Of a stretch of 64,000 nt of DNA, positions 8,358-17,198 are shown one piece after another. Both the position numbers and the translations under genes were made by a program. Origin of the DNA: CATOSP01 sp034422355 (GTDB lineage: Bacteria; Chloroflexota; Dehalococcoidia; Lucifugimonadales; UBA3495). The notes beneath the pieces were generated by a model, which was not told where the DNA came from, searched no databases, and saw nothing but the letters and a program-made list of their open reading frames with translations. The DNA lies in NCBI GenBank assembly GCA_034422355.1, contig DAOUJS010000046.1:62001-126000 (forward strand). The letters run 5' to 3'. Every line of letters begins with the position of its first letter. Within the stretch, counting starts at the first letter, position 1.

Positions 8358-9305
8358 ATGCTGCTAGAACCGTTGGTAAGCACCATTGAAACGTTGCAGG
8401 AACGCATTCAGACTCACGGGTCGATATTGAGAGAGAGCGAGACCCGTACTCGCATGGCGCTCATAGACCCGCTGTTATCTGCTTTGGGTTGGGACACATC
8501 CAACCCAGTGTTGGTAACGCCGGAGTACAACATCAGCGGGCAATGGGCAGACTACGCTTTGCTGGGGCCGGACGGAAAACCGGTGGCTACCGTGGAAGCC
8601 AAGAAGTTGGGAGAGCCGCTGGCAGGACACCGGATGCAGATGCTCAATTACTCTAACGCAGCGGGGATCCAATACGCTGGACTTACCGACGGCAACCGTT
8701 GGGAGCTGTACAAAGTGTTCGAGGTTGGAACTCTTGATGAGCGTCGCATATTGGAACTGAGCATCGCGGAAGGCGCTTCTCACCGTCTCGTGCTGCAACT
8801 GCTGTTGCTCTGGAATCCCAACCTGTCTAGTGGTCAACCTTCTGCGGCCAAGGAGCCGATAGTGGTTTCCCGTCAAGCATCAACAACGACGGAAATCGAG
8901 ACAACCGCTATCCCGGATGCTACGGTTTCAACCGAGCCAGGTTGGATGCTGATGTCGGTGTTCGACCCTCACACCGTCGAACTACCAATGGCAATCCGAT
9001 TTTCAGACGGGAGTGGGAATTCAGTAAAGGTTTGGCGTCAGTTAGTCGAGCATACGGTTGCATGGTTGTGGTCCCGCAAATATCTTACGCCGCAGAACAT
9101 GCCGGTTCCGTCGTTTAACGGAAAAGGGGTTCTAGTCCAGAATAGTCAACAGAAAAATACTTTCCGGAACCCGCGCGATGTTGACGGTACGCCTTTGACG
9201 GTTGATAGTCACGGCAACCGAACAACTATGAGCACACGTGCGAAGCACATCCTTGAGCACTGTGGTCTTAGTTCGGATGACGTACAATTGCAAGTAAGGC
9301 AATGA
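8358..9305 (+). CDS. HsdR-N-like (type I restriction R subunit N-terminal type) nuclease-fold protein
   Basis: A 315-residue protein. Residues about 30-150 resemble the N-terminal nuclease domain of type I restriction HsdR: RTRMALIDPLLSALGWD, then WADYALLGPDGKPVATVEAKKLG, which supplies a D...ExK active-site pattern, and QYAGLTDGNRWELY. The C-terminal half is not recognised and carries no helicase motor, so this is a stand-alone protein rather than a full R subunit. The ATG at 8358 is preferred over the longer frame, whose upstream part overlaps the Uma2 gene. It lies in the same direction 37 bases after Uma2. Confidence 0.75.
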   Translation: MLLEPLVSTIETLQERIQTHGSILRESETRTRMALIDPLLSALGWDTSNPVLVTPEYNISGQWADYALLGPDGKPVATVEAKKLGEPLAGHRMQMLNYSNAAGIQYAGLTDGNRWELYKVFEVGTLDERRILELSIAEGASHRLVLQLLLLWNPNLSSGQPSAAKEPIVVSRQASTTTEIETTAIPDATVSTEPGWMLMSVFDPHTVELPMAIRFSDGSGNSVKVWRQLVEHTVAWLWSRKYLTPQNMPVPSFNGKGVLVQNSQQKNTFRNPRDVDGTPLTVDSHGNRTTMSTRAKHILEHCGLSSDDVQLQVRQ

Positions 9306-9404
9306 TCAGACAGGTGAGGCGCTAACTCGCGCCACGACGCAGGTGGGTGCGCATTCAGGACAATAACCGGCTTCCGGTTCCAACGCACTTACTGGAGGTT
9401 CACC

Positions 9405-9872
9405 GTGCGAGACACAGTTGCGATAATTCACCGGACTACCCAAGGCGCCTCTGGCTGTTTGCTGCTTCTGACCTTTGATTTCCTGGAAGAAGCAGGGCAG
9501 TGGGTCGGCGTCTGCCAGGAGTTGGGAACGGCGGCCCAATCGGACACTCTGGAGCAGGCGAGGGAAGAGTTGCGGGAAGCCGTTGAACTCCAACTCGGTG
9601 AGATGGAACGGCTTTGTGAGGCCGAGGACTTTAGGGACTACCTGGCAGAGAACCAGGTCCGTATCCTACCAATCACCCCGGTCGAGAAGTTGATAGGGCA
9701 GCGTCAGAAAATGACGCCGGAGCAAATCGCACGGGAGTTGAAGGAACTGGAAAAACTGGGCGAGGTTGGCCGTCGGTGGCGCGAGGAACACTTCGGCGAA
9801 TACGACCCAACCAATCCGCCGTCTAAAATCCTGCAGGACGAAATTTACGACGAAGATGGACTACCTATATGA
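9405..9872 (+). CDS. HicB-like antitoxin-domain protein paired with a PIN toxin
   Basis: A 155-residue protein. Its first 75 residues look like a HicB-type fold (LLTFDFLEEAGQWVGVCQELGTAAQSDTLEQAREELREAV), followed by a charged helical tail that ends in DEDGLPI. Start is GTG 9405 after GGAGG. The stop overlaps the ATG of the PIN gene by four bases (ATGA), the typical layout of an antitoxin-toxin pair. I infer that it is the antitoxin of that toxin. The C-terminal tail could thread into the PIN active site, as in VapB proteins. Confidence 0.75.
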   Translation: MRDTVAIIHRTTQGASGCLLLLTFDFLEEAGQWVGVCQELGTAAQSDTLEQAREELREAVELQLGEMERLCEAEDFRDYLAENQVRILPITPVEKLIGQRQKMTPEQIARELKELEKLGEVGRRWREEHFGEYDPTNPPSKILQDEIYDEDGLPI

Positions 9873-10270
9873 TCGTCGCTGACACGTCGGCGATCATGGC
9901 GATTTTGTTGGGAGAACCGGAACGTCAGACCTTCCTGGACGCGATGGTTAGCGATGGAGATGTGTTGGTTTCTACTGCTACCGCTGTCGAGCTAATCGTG
10001 GTGGCGACGAGGAGAGGCGACACCGTATATCAATCCGCCGTTAGATTCCTCAACAGCCCATTTATCAGGTTGGTCCCGCCTGATGAGACGCAAGTATGGG
10101 GAGCAGCCGAAGCCTTTCGCCGTTTCGGGAGAGGCCGCGGACCCGCTGCTCTGAACTTTGGAGATATGTTCCCTTACGCTCTTGCGTCTGCCCTTGGCCT
10201 GCCGTTGATGTTCAAAGGCCGGGATTTTTCGCAGACTGACATTGTCCCGGTTGACTTGTCCAGCAGTTAG
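9869..10270 (+). CDS. vapC: PIN-domain ribonuclease toxin (VapC-type)
   Basis: A 133-residue PIN-domain protein. The acidic residues expected for the Mg-dependent RNase site are present: Asp in VADTSAIMAIL (residue 5), Glu in TAVELIVV, Asp in LNFGDMFPYALA and Asp in KGRDFSQTDI. Domain length and the final FKGRDFSQTDI motif are standard for VapC of the type that cleaves tRNA or rRNA. It is coupled to the upstream HicB-like gene by a four-base overlap rather than to a usual AbrB/RHH VapB antitoxin. Confidence 0.88.
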   Translation: MIVADTSAIMAILLGEPERQTFLDAMVSDGDVLVSTATAVELIVVATRRGDTVYQSAVRFLNSPFIRLVPPDETQVWGAAEAFRRFGRGRGPAALNFGDMFPYALASALGLPLMFKGRDFSQTDIVPVDLSSS

Positions 10271-10298
10271 GAGCGGAAGGGCAAGGCCGCCCGGTTCC

Positions 10299-11900
10299 CT
10301 ACCACCCCACGGCGCAGCCGTCCTTGCGCGGCTCCGACGCGCCTCGCAGCACCCCCGTATCCGGGTCTCGCTGGATTAGCTGTGCGCCGCCGAACCCGCC
10401 CGACAGTCCCCGGTAGTAGCTGTCAATTGTCCTGACGTTGTGGCCACGGCCCTTCAGATCGGCGATGATGTGCGGGGAAATCCCTTCTTCCAGGGCAACG
10501 TCGTCTTCCGTCACTATGAACCGCAGGGCGTTGAGCGCCTGCTGCGGGTCCATGCCGTGGTCAACCAGGTTGGTCATTACTTGCAGGTGGCCCTGGGGCT
10601 GCATGAACGCCCCCATGACGCCGTAGCACAGGTACAGCTCGTTATCCTTGGTCGCCAGTCCGGGGATGATGGTGTGGTAGGGGCGCTTGCCGCCGGTCAG
10701 GGCGTTGGCGTGGTCCCGGTCCATCGAGAAGAGACCTCCCCGGTTGTGGAGGACGATTCCTGTGCCCGGCACTACCAGCCCGGACCCGAAGTTGGAATAG
10801 ATGCTGTATATGAACGAGCAGGCGTTACCCTCCCCGTCAACCGAGCTGATGTAGACCGTATCGCTGCCCCCGTGGACCTTTCCGTAGGGCACCGACTTCA
10901 TCGCCTTGTGCGGATCGATCAGGGCGCGGCGTTTGGCGGCGAAGTCCTTGGAAAGAAGCTCAGCCGTTGGCACATGGGCATGGGCCGGGTCGGCCACGTA
11001 CTGGAAGGCGTCGGCGAAAGCCAGCCGCATGGCCTCGACCAGGTGGTGGTAAGTGTCCGGCGTCTGCGATCCCATCCCTGCGATGTCGAAACCCTCGACG
11101 ATGTTCAGGGCCTCCAGTGCGGCCACACCTTGGCCGTTGGGCGGGCATTCCCAGCACGTCACGCCCCGGTAATCGGTGGTGATCGGTTCCTCCCAGTCCG
11201 AGGTGTGGCTGGAGATGTCGTCCGTCTCCATGCACCCGCCCTGCTCTTGGATGAAGGCCGCGATCTTCTCCGCAATTTCTCCGGTGTAGAATGCCTCCGA
11301 TCCGCCTTCCGCTACCGCCTCCAACGTCCGGGCCAGGGTTGGAATTCGCATCACCTCCCCGTGCTTGGGAGCGCGTCCGTTGAGCAGCATCTCCTGGCCG
11401 GATGGCAGTCGTCCCAGCTTCTCCTCTTGCCCCGCCCACTGGAAGGCGATGATGTCCGATACCGGGAAGCCTTCGTCGGCGTACTGGATGGCCGGCTGGA
11501 GCAGTTCTGGCATCGGCATGGTGCCGCACTCGGCCAGCAGGGTTTCCCACCCGTGTACCGCTCCGGGAACGGTCACGGAATGTACTCCGCTCTGGGGCAT
11601 GGTGCGGTGCCCTTCTGCTTCCAGCGCGTCGATGGTCGCTGCCTTGGGAGACCGGCCGCTGCCGTTGATGGCCCGTACCGACTTGTCCCGGTTGTTCCAC
11701 ACCAGCGCGAACATGTCGCCGCCGATGCCGGTGGACACCGGCTCGACCACGTTCAGTACCGCCGCGCTGGCCACTGCCGCATCCACGGCATTGCCCCCCT
11801 GCATCAGGACCCTCATACCGGCAACCGCCGCCAGTGGTTGGCTGGTGGCCACCATTCCATGCCTGGCCAGTACCGTGGAACGCCGGGAATCAAAGTACAT
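10299..11900 (-). CDS. ggt: Gamma-glutamyltransferase family protein
   Basis: A 533-residue N-terminal-nucleophile hydrolase. MVATSQPLAAVAGMRVLMQGGNAVDAAVA and GIGGDMFALVW mark the N-terminal substrate-binding part. The predicted autoprocessing and catalytic Thr lies in GGSDTVYISSVD, about two thirds along. GSGLVVPGTGIVLHNRG and FGGAQLIQRDP belong to the small subunit. I see no clear signal peptide, so it may be cytoplasmic, unlike the periplasmic E. coli enzyme. Start is ATG 11900 with GGAG ten bases upstream; TTG 11909 is an alternative. Substrate could be glutathione or another gamma-glutamyl compound. Confidence 0.92.
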   Translation of the reverse strand: MYFDSRRSTVLARHGMVATSQPLAAVAGMRVLMQGGNAVDAAVASAAVLNVVEPVSTGIGGDMFALVWNNRDKSVRAINGSGRSPKAATIDALEAEGHRTMPQSGVHSVTVPGAVHGWETLLAECGTMPMPELLQPAIQYADEGFPVSDIIAFQWAGQEEKLGRLPSGQEMLLNGRAPKHGEVMRIPTLARTLEAVAEGGSEAFYTGEIAEKIAAFIQEQGGCMETDDISSHTSDWEEPITTDYRGVTCWECPPNGQGVAALEALNIVEGFDIAGMGSQTPDTYHHLVEAMRLAFADAFQYVADPAHAHVPTAELLSKDFAAKRRALIDPHKAMKSVPYGKVHGGSDTVYISSVDGEGNACSFIYSIYSNFGSGLVVPGTGIVLHNRGGLFSMDRDHANALTGGKRPYHTIIPGLATKDNELYLCYGVMGAFMQPQGHLQVMTNLVDHGMDPQQALNALRFIVTEDDVALEEGISPHIIADLKGRGHNVRTIDSYYRGLSGGFGGAQLIQRDPDTGVLRGASEPRKDGCAVGW

Positions 11901-12119
11901 CGCTGTCAAACTCCGTCGTTGATTCTTGGGAATGGGACCGTGTCCGTAACGCGCGTTATTGTATCACGGTGGACTGGTCCGGGGAGCCGAGATGAGTTGT
12001 GAGCCGGTGCCCGTGGCGCCCTTGGCTGTGTTAAGATACCCGTGGCCACACGCCCGGTTGGATAGTGCCCGTCGTGGGACTTCCCGGGGACCGAGGATAC
12101 CAGTTTAGGAGGAAACAAC

Positions 12120-12590
12120 ATGGCTGCTGATGTGGGCCAGAGCGCCCCCGATTTTACCCTTCCCGATGCGGACCGCCAGCCCCAGACCCTGAGCAGCTTC
12201 CGCGGCAAGAACGTGGTGCTGGCCTTTTATCCCGGCGCATTTACCGGGGTCTGCACAACCGAGATGTGTACTTTCCGGGACCAGATGGAGCAGTTCAACT
12301 CTCTGGATGCCCAAGTGCTGGGCATCAGCGTCGACGGCGCGTTCTCTCTCAAGGTCTTCAGCGACCAGAATAACCTCAATTTCCCCCTGCTCAGCGACTT
12401 CGCCCGCCAGGTGGTGAACCAGTACGACGTGGCGCTGGAGAACTTCGCGGGAATGGAAGGTTATACTGCGTCCAAGCGGGCCGTCGTGATCGTGGACAAG
12501 GAGGGAGTGATCCGGTACAGGTGGGTCGGTCCCAATCCCGGTGTCGAACCCGACTACGATGAAGTGAAGCAGGCCATCTCCGGCCTGTAG
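12120..12590 (+). CDS. Peroxiredoxin (AhpE/BCP-like)
   Basis: A 156-residue thioredoxin-fold peroxidase. The peroxidatic site is GAFTGVCTTEMCTFRD, with Cys near residue 45 and a second Cys four residues on. The fold begins with APDFTLPDADRQPQTLSSFRGKNVVLAFYPGAF. It reduces H2O2 and organic hydroperoxides in the cytoplasm. The catalytic codon here is an ordinary TGC, which is worth noting in a genome where other redox Cys codons are UGA. ATG follows AGGAGG. No operon partner is evident. Confidence 0.93.
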   Translation: MAADVGQSAPDFTLPDADRQPQTLSSFRGKNVVLAFYPGAFTGVCTTEMCTFRDQMEQFNSLDAQVLGISVDGAFSLKVFSDQNNLNFPLLSDFARQVVNQYDVALENFAGMEGYTASKRAVVIVDKEGVIRYRWVGPNPGVEPDYDEVKQAISGL

Positions 12591-12611
12591 CCCTTTCGGA
12601 ACACGCGCAGG

Positions 12612-13574
12612 TCACCCCTCACACAGGCCCGCTACCCGCTGAGTGAACATCTCAGTCAGACGGGCCGCGTCCACATCCATGCACACCCTAGCGTTGGCCC
12701 GCCGTCTGGAGGCATCGGGACGGTGGGCCACAGTCTGGCCTCTGGTAAGCGGGCTGACCGTCTCGATCTCCACAAAGTAGTCCTCGGACACGAACAGGCT
12801 GGAGTCTACTGCATAGGCTACGGCCGGCATGTCGTTGTACCGCACCCCGCCTGACTCGGCCAGCAGCCCACGGCGAGCATAAGACCGTTGCAGGAACGGG
12901 GTAGCGGCGCACAGCAAGCGGGCTGCCTGGTTGTCGGCGGCAGCAATCCGGTCAAGTTGCGCTTGGTTGATCGTCACCAGGTTGCAGACGTCCAGCCCAA
13001 CCTGCGTCAAGGAAACTACGGAGGAGTAAACGATTGCCGTTGCCTCCGGGTCCTCGTAGAGATTCGCCGAAGCTACGGGAGAGACGTTTCCTGGCACCGA
13101 CACTGCCCCGCCCATGACCACAACCTCGGCGACGGCCCCGGCCAGCCTCGGCTCGATGCTCAGCGCCAGTGCGAGATTGGTCAGCCTCCCCAGGGCCAGT
13201 ACAGTAATCTCCCCGGGGCTATCCATGACACGGCGGATGATTTCCACCGGCGCGTAGCCGCCGGCCACCGGCGGATGTCCGTCAGGCGGCAGCGGGTAGC
13301 CGCTGTCTCCCAGGGCGTCCTGCCCGTGGACGTGGGAAGCCCAACCTTCGTTGGGAGGCCGCAGCAGGGGCTTGCCCGCTCCCTGGTAGATGGGTATATC
13401 CGTCCGACCCGCGGCATGCAGAATCCGGCGGGCGTTTTCCGTGGACGCCTCCACCGGGCCGTTCCCGTACACCGTCGTCAAAGCCTCAACCGACAGTTCC
13501 CGGCTGGCCAGGGCCAGGAAAATCGCGGCGGCATCGTCCACCCCTGGGTCGGTGTCGATGATTACTCGTTTCAA
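12612..13574 (-). CDS. Inosine-uridine-preferring-type nucleoside hydrolase
   Basis: A 320-residue IUNH-family enzyme. The Ca-binding aspartate cluster DTDPGVDD is at residues 7-14, VYGN follows near 40, and VVMGGAVSVPGNVSPVASANLYEDPEA carries the conserved NxxxDPEA motif. It hydrolyses ribonucleosides to base plus ribose and so serves nucleoside salvage or catabolism. It starts with TTG 13574 behind GGAGGAAGCGAC. Its neighbours, a HAD hydrolase and peroxiredoxin, are on the other strand and give no pathway hint. Confidence 0.92.
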   Translation of the reverse strand: MKRVIIDTDPGVDDAAAIFLALASRELSVEALTTVYGNGPVEASTENARRILHAAGRTDIPIYQGAGKPLLRPPNEGWASHVHGQDALGDSGYPLPPDGHPPVAGGYAPVEIIRRVMDSPGEITVLALGRLTNLALALSIEPRLAGAVAEVVVMGGAVSVPGNVSPVASANLYEDPEATAIVYSSVVSLTQVGLDVCNLVTINQAQLDRIAAADNQAARLLCAATPFLQRSYARRGLLAESGGVRYNDMPAVAYAVDSSLFVSEDYFVEIETVSPLTRGQTVAHRPDASRRRANARVCMDVDAARLTEMFTQRVAGLCEG

Positions 13575-13728
13575 GTCGCTTCCTCCAGCTTGGAATCCGG
13601 GTCTGCGGGGCTGGGCGGCATTTTAACATTTGACATACCTATCCCTCGCGGCTATTCTGCCCCTGACCCCTGTCCTGACTTTCGAGCCTTCAGGTAATTT
13701 CAGTCAGATTACACTCAGGAGTTTTGAA

Positions 13729-14448
13729 ATGGACACATCAAACATCAAGGCATTGATTTTCGACGTGTTCGGCACGGTGGTCGACTGGCGGTCGTCCATC
13801 ATCCGGCAGGCCCAGCAGTTCGGCCAGGAGCATGGTGTGGAGGCTGACTGGGACGCTTTCGCCGATGCCTGGCGCGCCAAGTACGGCCCCTACATGAACA
13901 AAGTCCGGACCGGCGAGTTGCCCTGGACCAACCTTGACCGCCTCCACCGCATGTCCCTGGACGTGGTGCTGGAGGAGTTCCACATAACAGGAATCAGCGA
14001 GGAAGACAGGGACAAGTTCAACCTTGCCTGGCACTACCTCGACCCATGGCCTGACACCGTTCCGGGCCTGTACCGCCTGAAGAGGAAGTTCATCCTTTCC
14101 CCCATGTCCAACGGCAATATCAGGCTGATGACCGACATGGCCAAGTACGGCGGAATGCCCTGGGACTGCATCCTCGGCGCAGAAGTAGCACAGCATTACA
14201 AGCCCGACCCGGAGAGCTACCAGACCGCCTGCGACCTTCTGATGATGGACCCCAAGGACGTGATGATGGTTGCCGCGCACCAGGGGGACCTTCTGAACGC
14301 CCAGAAGGTTGGCCTGCCCTCGGCGTTTGTCCCGCGCCCGATGGAGCGGGGGCCGAACCCGGCGCAGAAGCCGGACCCAACCCCGGACCCGTCTTTCACT
14401 ATAGTGGCCAAGAATTTCGTGGACCTGGCCGACCAGTTGGGTTCGTGA
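13729..14448 (+). CDS. Haloacid dehalogenase type II family hydrolase
   Basis: A 239-residue HAD enzyme. The nucleophile Asp is in LIFDVFGTVVDWRSS near residue 11, motif II Ser/Asn in LSPMSNGN, motif III Lys in QHYKPDPESYQ, and motif IV region in MMVAAHQGDLLNAQ. The VDWR sequence and cap size match type II haloacid dehalogenases (2-haloalkanoate to 2-hydroxyacid), though a non-halogenated substrate is possible. ATG 13729 is preceded by CAGGAG. It is 40 bases upstream of a luciferase-like gene in the same direction, so the two may be co-transcribed. Confidence 0.9.
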   Translation: MDTSNIKALIFDVFGTVVDWRSSIIRQAQQFGQEHGVEADWDAFADAWRAKYGPYMNKVRTGELPWTNLDRLHRMSLDVVLEEFHITGISEEDRDKFNLAWHYLDPWPDTVPGLYRLKRKFILSPMSNGNIRLMTDMAKYGGMPWDCILGAEVAQHYKPDPESYQTACDLLMMDPKDVMMVAAHQGDLLNAQKVGLPSAFVPRPMERGPNPAQKPDPTPDPSFTIVAKNFVDLADQLGS

Positions 14449-14488
14449 AGCGGCTAACTCCGATACCCGCGGACAAGGAGCGGTCGTT

Positions 14489-15481
14489 TTGCGGTTGAGC
14501 ATAAGGATCGGCAACGACCCGGAACTGGGGCCAGAGGACTTCAAGTCCCTGGCCCTTATGGCTGAGGAGCGTGGCTACGAGACCCTATGGATGACCGAAG
14601 GCTCGGGTGGCCGCGACGCTCTCACCCAGCTAACGGCCATTGCCTGCGCGACCTCGCGGATAAACGTAGGCCCCGGCATTCTGCCCATATTTGGCCGCAC
14701 CCCGCTGATGACCGCAATGTCGGCGGCTGGACTTGCTTCAGTCTCCGGTGGGCGGTTCATCCTGGGCCTGGGTGTGGGCAACCGGCACGCGGTGGAATCA
14801 GCACATGGCGTCCCGTACCAGAAGCCCCTCGCCCGCTTGAGGGAGACCATCTCAATCGTGAGACATCTGCTCCAGGGAGATGAAGTAGAACACCAGGGAC
14901 GGCTGTTCCAGATGGAGGGCGCAAGCCTGGGAAGTGTCATCCCCGAAACTCCTGTCCCAATCTACATAGCCGCGCTTGGTCCCAAGATGCTGGAGTTGGC
15001 CGGAGAAATGGCCGATGGCGTCCTCCTCAGTTGGACGGGCGGAGGCCACCTGGAACAGTCCATAGAGCGTGTCCACGCAGGCGCGGCACGGGCCCGGCGT
15101 GACCCTTTGGAGATAGACATAGCCGGGTATGTCAGGGTAGCCGTGGTCGACGATGTCGAGGCTGCCCAACCCGCTTTGAGGCGACAGATCGCGCGATATT
15201 CCAGGAACCCATACTACAGGACGTTCTTCCGGCACTGCGGCTTCGGTGAGGAAATGGCGATTGCAGAGCAGTCCCTGGAACGGGGAGACATGGACGCCGC
15301 ATCCGAAGCCATTAGCCCGCAAATGCAGAGGGAGTTGGCCGTCATCGGCACAGCCGAGGAATGCCGCGCTGAATTGGAGAAGATGCGGTCACGCGGATTG
15401 CAGCAGCCCGTGGTGGCTCCATTCCCGGTTGGGGAAAGTATTGCCTCGCACCGGAGAGCCATCAAAGCCCTGGGTCAGTAA
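14489..15481 (+). CDS. LLM-class flavin-dependent oxidoreductase (luciferase-like)
   Basis: A 330-residue TIM-barrel monooxygenase/dehydrogenase of the bacterial luciferase superfamily, with the F420/FMN-type N-terminus (RIGNDPELGPEDFKSLALMAEERGYETLWM), GGRFILGLGVGN and ELAGEMADGVLLSWTGG. Start is TTG 14489 after AAGGAGCGG. The substrate cannot be predicted: members oxidise F420, alkanes, sulfonates, aldehydes and aromatics. It is one of three paralogues in the window, an abundance reported for SAR202-type Chloroflexota. It probably shares a transcript with the upstream HAD hydrolase. Confidence 0.9.
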   Translation: MRLSIRIGNDPELGPEDFKSLALMAEERGYETLWMTEGSGGRDALTQLTAIACATSRINVGPGILPIFGRTPLMTAMSAAGLASVSGGRFILGLGVGNRHAVESAHGVPYQKPLARLRETISIVRHLLQGDEVEHQGRLFQMEGASLGSVIPETPVPIYIAALGPKMLELAGEMADGVLLSWTGGGHLEQSIERVHAGAARARRDPLEIDIAGYVRVAVVDDVEAAQPALRRQIARYSRNPYYRTFFRHCGFGEEMAIAEQSLERGDMDAASEAISPQMQRELAVIGTAEECRAELEKMRSRGLQQPVVAPFPVGESIASHRRAIKALGQ

Positions 15482-15533
15482 GCCAAATTCCGAGCCGTAG
15501 CGTTGCATCGTGCCGGCGGTTCCTGAGACTCTC

Positions 15534-16565
15534 CTACTGGCCCTCCGGCGCTATCCCGCAAGCCTTGGCTACCAGTTCATAGGACCGGACCCGGTCCGCG
15601 AAGTCGTAGCAAATGGTAACGATGCTCAGGTCAGGGGTCTGGTAGGTCTCAGCAAGGTCTTCCAACCGTTCTTTCACCTGTTGCGGGTCTCCATCGACGC
15701 ACCGGCTCAGGTACTGCTGGGTATACGCCCACTCGTTGGCCGCGTACTGGTACGACAGGGCCTCCTCCAGCGTGGGTATTCCATTGGCCCGGCCTGTGAC
15801 CGACTTCAGTCGCGCCAGGTTGCGGCTGGCCGCAAGGCGGTGCGCCTCTTCCTCGGTCTCGGCGCATAGCACCTGCACCCCCACATTGACCTTCGGCTCG
15901 GGAAAGCGTTCCGACGGGCGATAGTTCCGACGGTAACCCTCCACGATCTGCGGCCCCTCTTCCACCCCCAGCCCGAAGAAGTGCGCATAGGCGAAGGGAA
16001 GACCGTAGTGGGCCGCCATGATCGCGCTCTCGTAGCGTGAGCCAAGAAGCCACACCTCGGGGACTGTACTCTCCCCCGGACCTGCCTGAATCCCGGCAAA
16101 TATGTGGCTCGATTCCAGGTTCCCCTCCAGGTGGCCCAGCAGGTCCAGAACCTGTTGGGGGAAGTGGCGAATGTCCGTGCCGGGTCTGGGGTATGACAGG
16201 GCGGCGGCGGTAATCTGGTCGCTCCCGGGCGCGCGTCCAATGCCAAGGTCGATCCGCCCGGGGTAAAGGGACTCAAGCAGCCGGAACTGCTCCGCAACCT
16301 TGAACGAACTGTAGTGGGAGAGCATCACACCACCGCTGCCGACCCTGATTTTGCTGGTGCGAGCCGCCACCTGCCCGATCATGAGCTCGGGGCTGGTGCC
16401 GGCGAAATTGGGCAGGCTGTGGTGTTCCGCCAGCCAGTAGCGGCAGTAGCCGAACCGCTCTACGGCCACCGCCAGCTCGATGGTCTCCCGCAGCGCATCG
16501 CCCGCAGTTCCCCCGTCCCGGACCGGGGATTGATCAACCACTCCAAGTACCAGATCGGTTGCCAC
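15534..16565 (-). CDS. LLM-class flavin-dependent oxidoreductase
   Basis: A 343-residue luciferase-like enzyme of the MsnO8-like subgroup: LGVVDQSPVRDGGTAGDALRETI, RYWLAEHHSLPNFAGTSPELMIGQVAARTSKIRVGSGGVML and PGRIDLGIGRAPGSD. The last motif, with GxGRAPGxD, is typical of the group. I placed the start at GTG 16565; the longer frame adds a Ser-rich stretch with no homology-like character. It converges with the other luciferase-like gene across about 50 bases. Substrate unknown. Confidence 0.9.
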   Translation of the reverse strand: MATDLVLGVVDQSPVRDGGTAGDALRETIELAVAVERFGYCRYWLAEHHSLPNFAGTSPELMIGQVAARTSKIRVGSGGVMLSHYSSFKVAEQFRLLESLYPGRIDLGIGRAPGSDQITAAALSYPRPGTDIRHFPQQVLDLLGHLEGNLESSHIFAGIQAGPGESTVPEVWLLGSRYESAIMAAHYGLPFAYAHFFGLGVEEGPQIVEGYRRNYRPSERFPEPKVNVGVQVLCAETEEEAHRLAASRNLARLKSVTGRANGIPTLEEALSYQYAANEWAYTQQYLSRCVDGDPQQVKERLEDLAETYQTPDLSIVTICYDFADRVRSYELVAKACGIAPEGQ

Positions 16566-16612
16566 TGCTATTGCACCCCAGAGATTGGATGAAATTTTGG
16601 TCGAAATAAGGC

Positions 16613-16641
16613 TTGACAAGCTGAGTGAAGGATACCATAAT
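16613..16641 (+). promoter_or_regulatory. Strong sigma70-type promoter
   Basis: Perfect -35 TTGACA (16613-16618), a 17-base spacer and CATAAT (16636-16641) predict a start near 16648. The nearest recognised gene downstream (pstS) is 550 bases away, beyond a terminator, so this promoter seems to serve a short transcript. Confidence 0.65.
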
Positions 16642-16647
16642 CCTTGC

Positions 16648-17047
16648 AACGAATATCGTAGGATCGGATAAGAGAAGTGTCCATCGCGTGGGCTTATCTC
16701 CGTAGCCTAAGGCCCTTCAGCCGGGTCAACCGGCTGTATTCCCGCCCTCATTCACTCGTTTCTCAGGCACAAATCCCCACTTTTTCCATCTCTGACCACT
16801 GCCACACCGCCCGTCTCTTAGGATTATCTCATCGGTGTTACGAAAACTGGTCATGGTATGACCGCTATTCGTTGGACAATTCATGCGGAAGACTGACGAT
16901 ATCCCGCCGGGAGAATGGTAACGCATCCTTGCCGAGCCGCACAACCCGGAATCCACAAGTTGGCCCTGCGGAATATCGGGGTTGCGGAGCATACAAGCCA
17001 TATTCTGAAACTTCCACCGGGGCATACGTCCCGGTGGAATTGTTTTA
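16648..17047 (+). ncRNA. Candidate orphan transcription unit / small RNA of about 400 nt
   Basis: The segment lies between a consensus-like promoter and a strong rho-independent terminator. Its only long frame (16677-17048) has an unconvincing Ser/Arg-rich sequence and no ribosome-binding site. Internal inverted repeats include CAGCCGG/CCGGCTG (about 16719-16737) and GAATAT/ATATTC near 16970-17007. I looked for RNase P, tmRNA, T-box and SRP hallmarks and did not find them. It may be a regulatory RNA, or a leader of the pst operon with conditional termination. It rests on the promoter, terminator and lack of a good ORF. Confidence 0.4.
17012..17047 (+). terminator. Rho-independent terminator
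   Basis: A perfect 10-bp stem TTCCACCGGG (17012-17021) / CCCGGTGGAA (17030-17039) with an 8-base loop is followed by TTGTTTT. It lies 150 bases upstream of pstS. Confidence 0.8.
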
Positions 17048-17198
17048 GTGGGCGTTGGTGTTGACACCGCCAGCGCAAAGCATTACCGATTTTATTTTTC
17101 CTCTCCCCGTTCACCCCCTTCCACAGCGTTCCAGCTTATTCGGCACGTGTCCCACTCCGCGAGTGCCAGAAGACCAAAACATGTACGTCTGAGGTAAT

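Noticed and set aside
10440..12002. 520-aa plus-strand ORF antisense to gamma-glutamyltransferase
   Set aside because: Shadow frame produced by G/C-rich codon bias. The minus strand has full catalytic motifs.
12120..12590. Selenocysteine peroxiredoxin
   Set aside because: The peroxidatic codon is TGC in a normal frame, so this is a Cys enzyme.
16677..17048. 123-aa ORF between promoter and terminator
   Set aside because: Ser/Arg/Tyr-rich composition, no ribosome-binding site, and the stop falls inside the terminator. Treated as noncoding.
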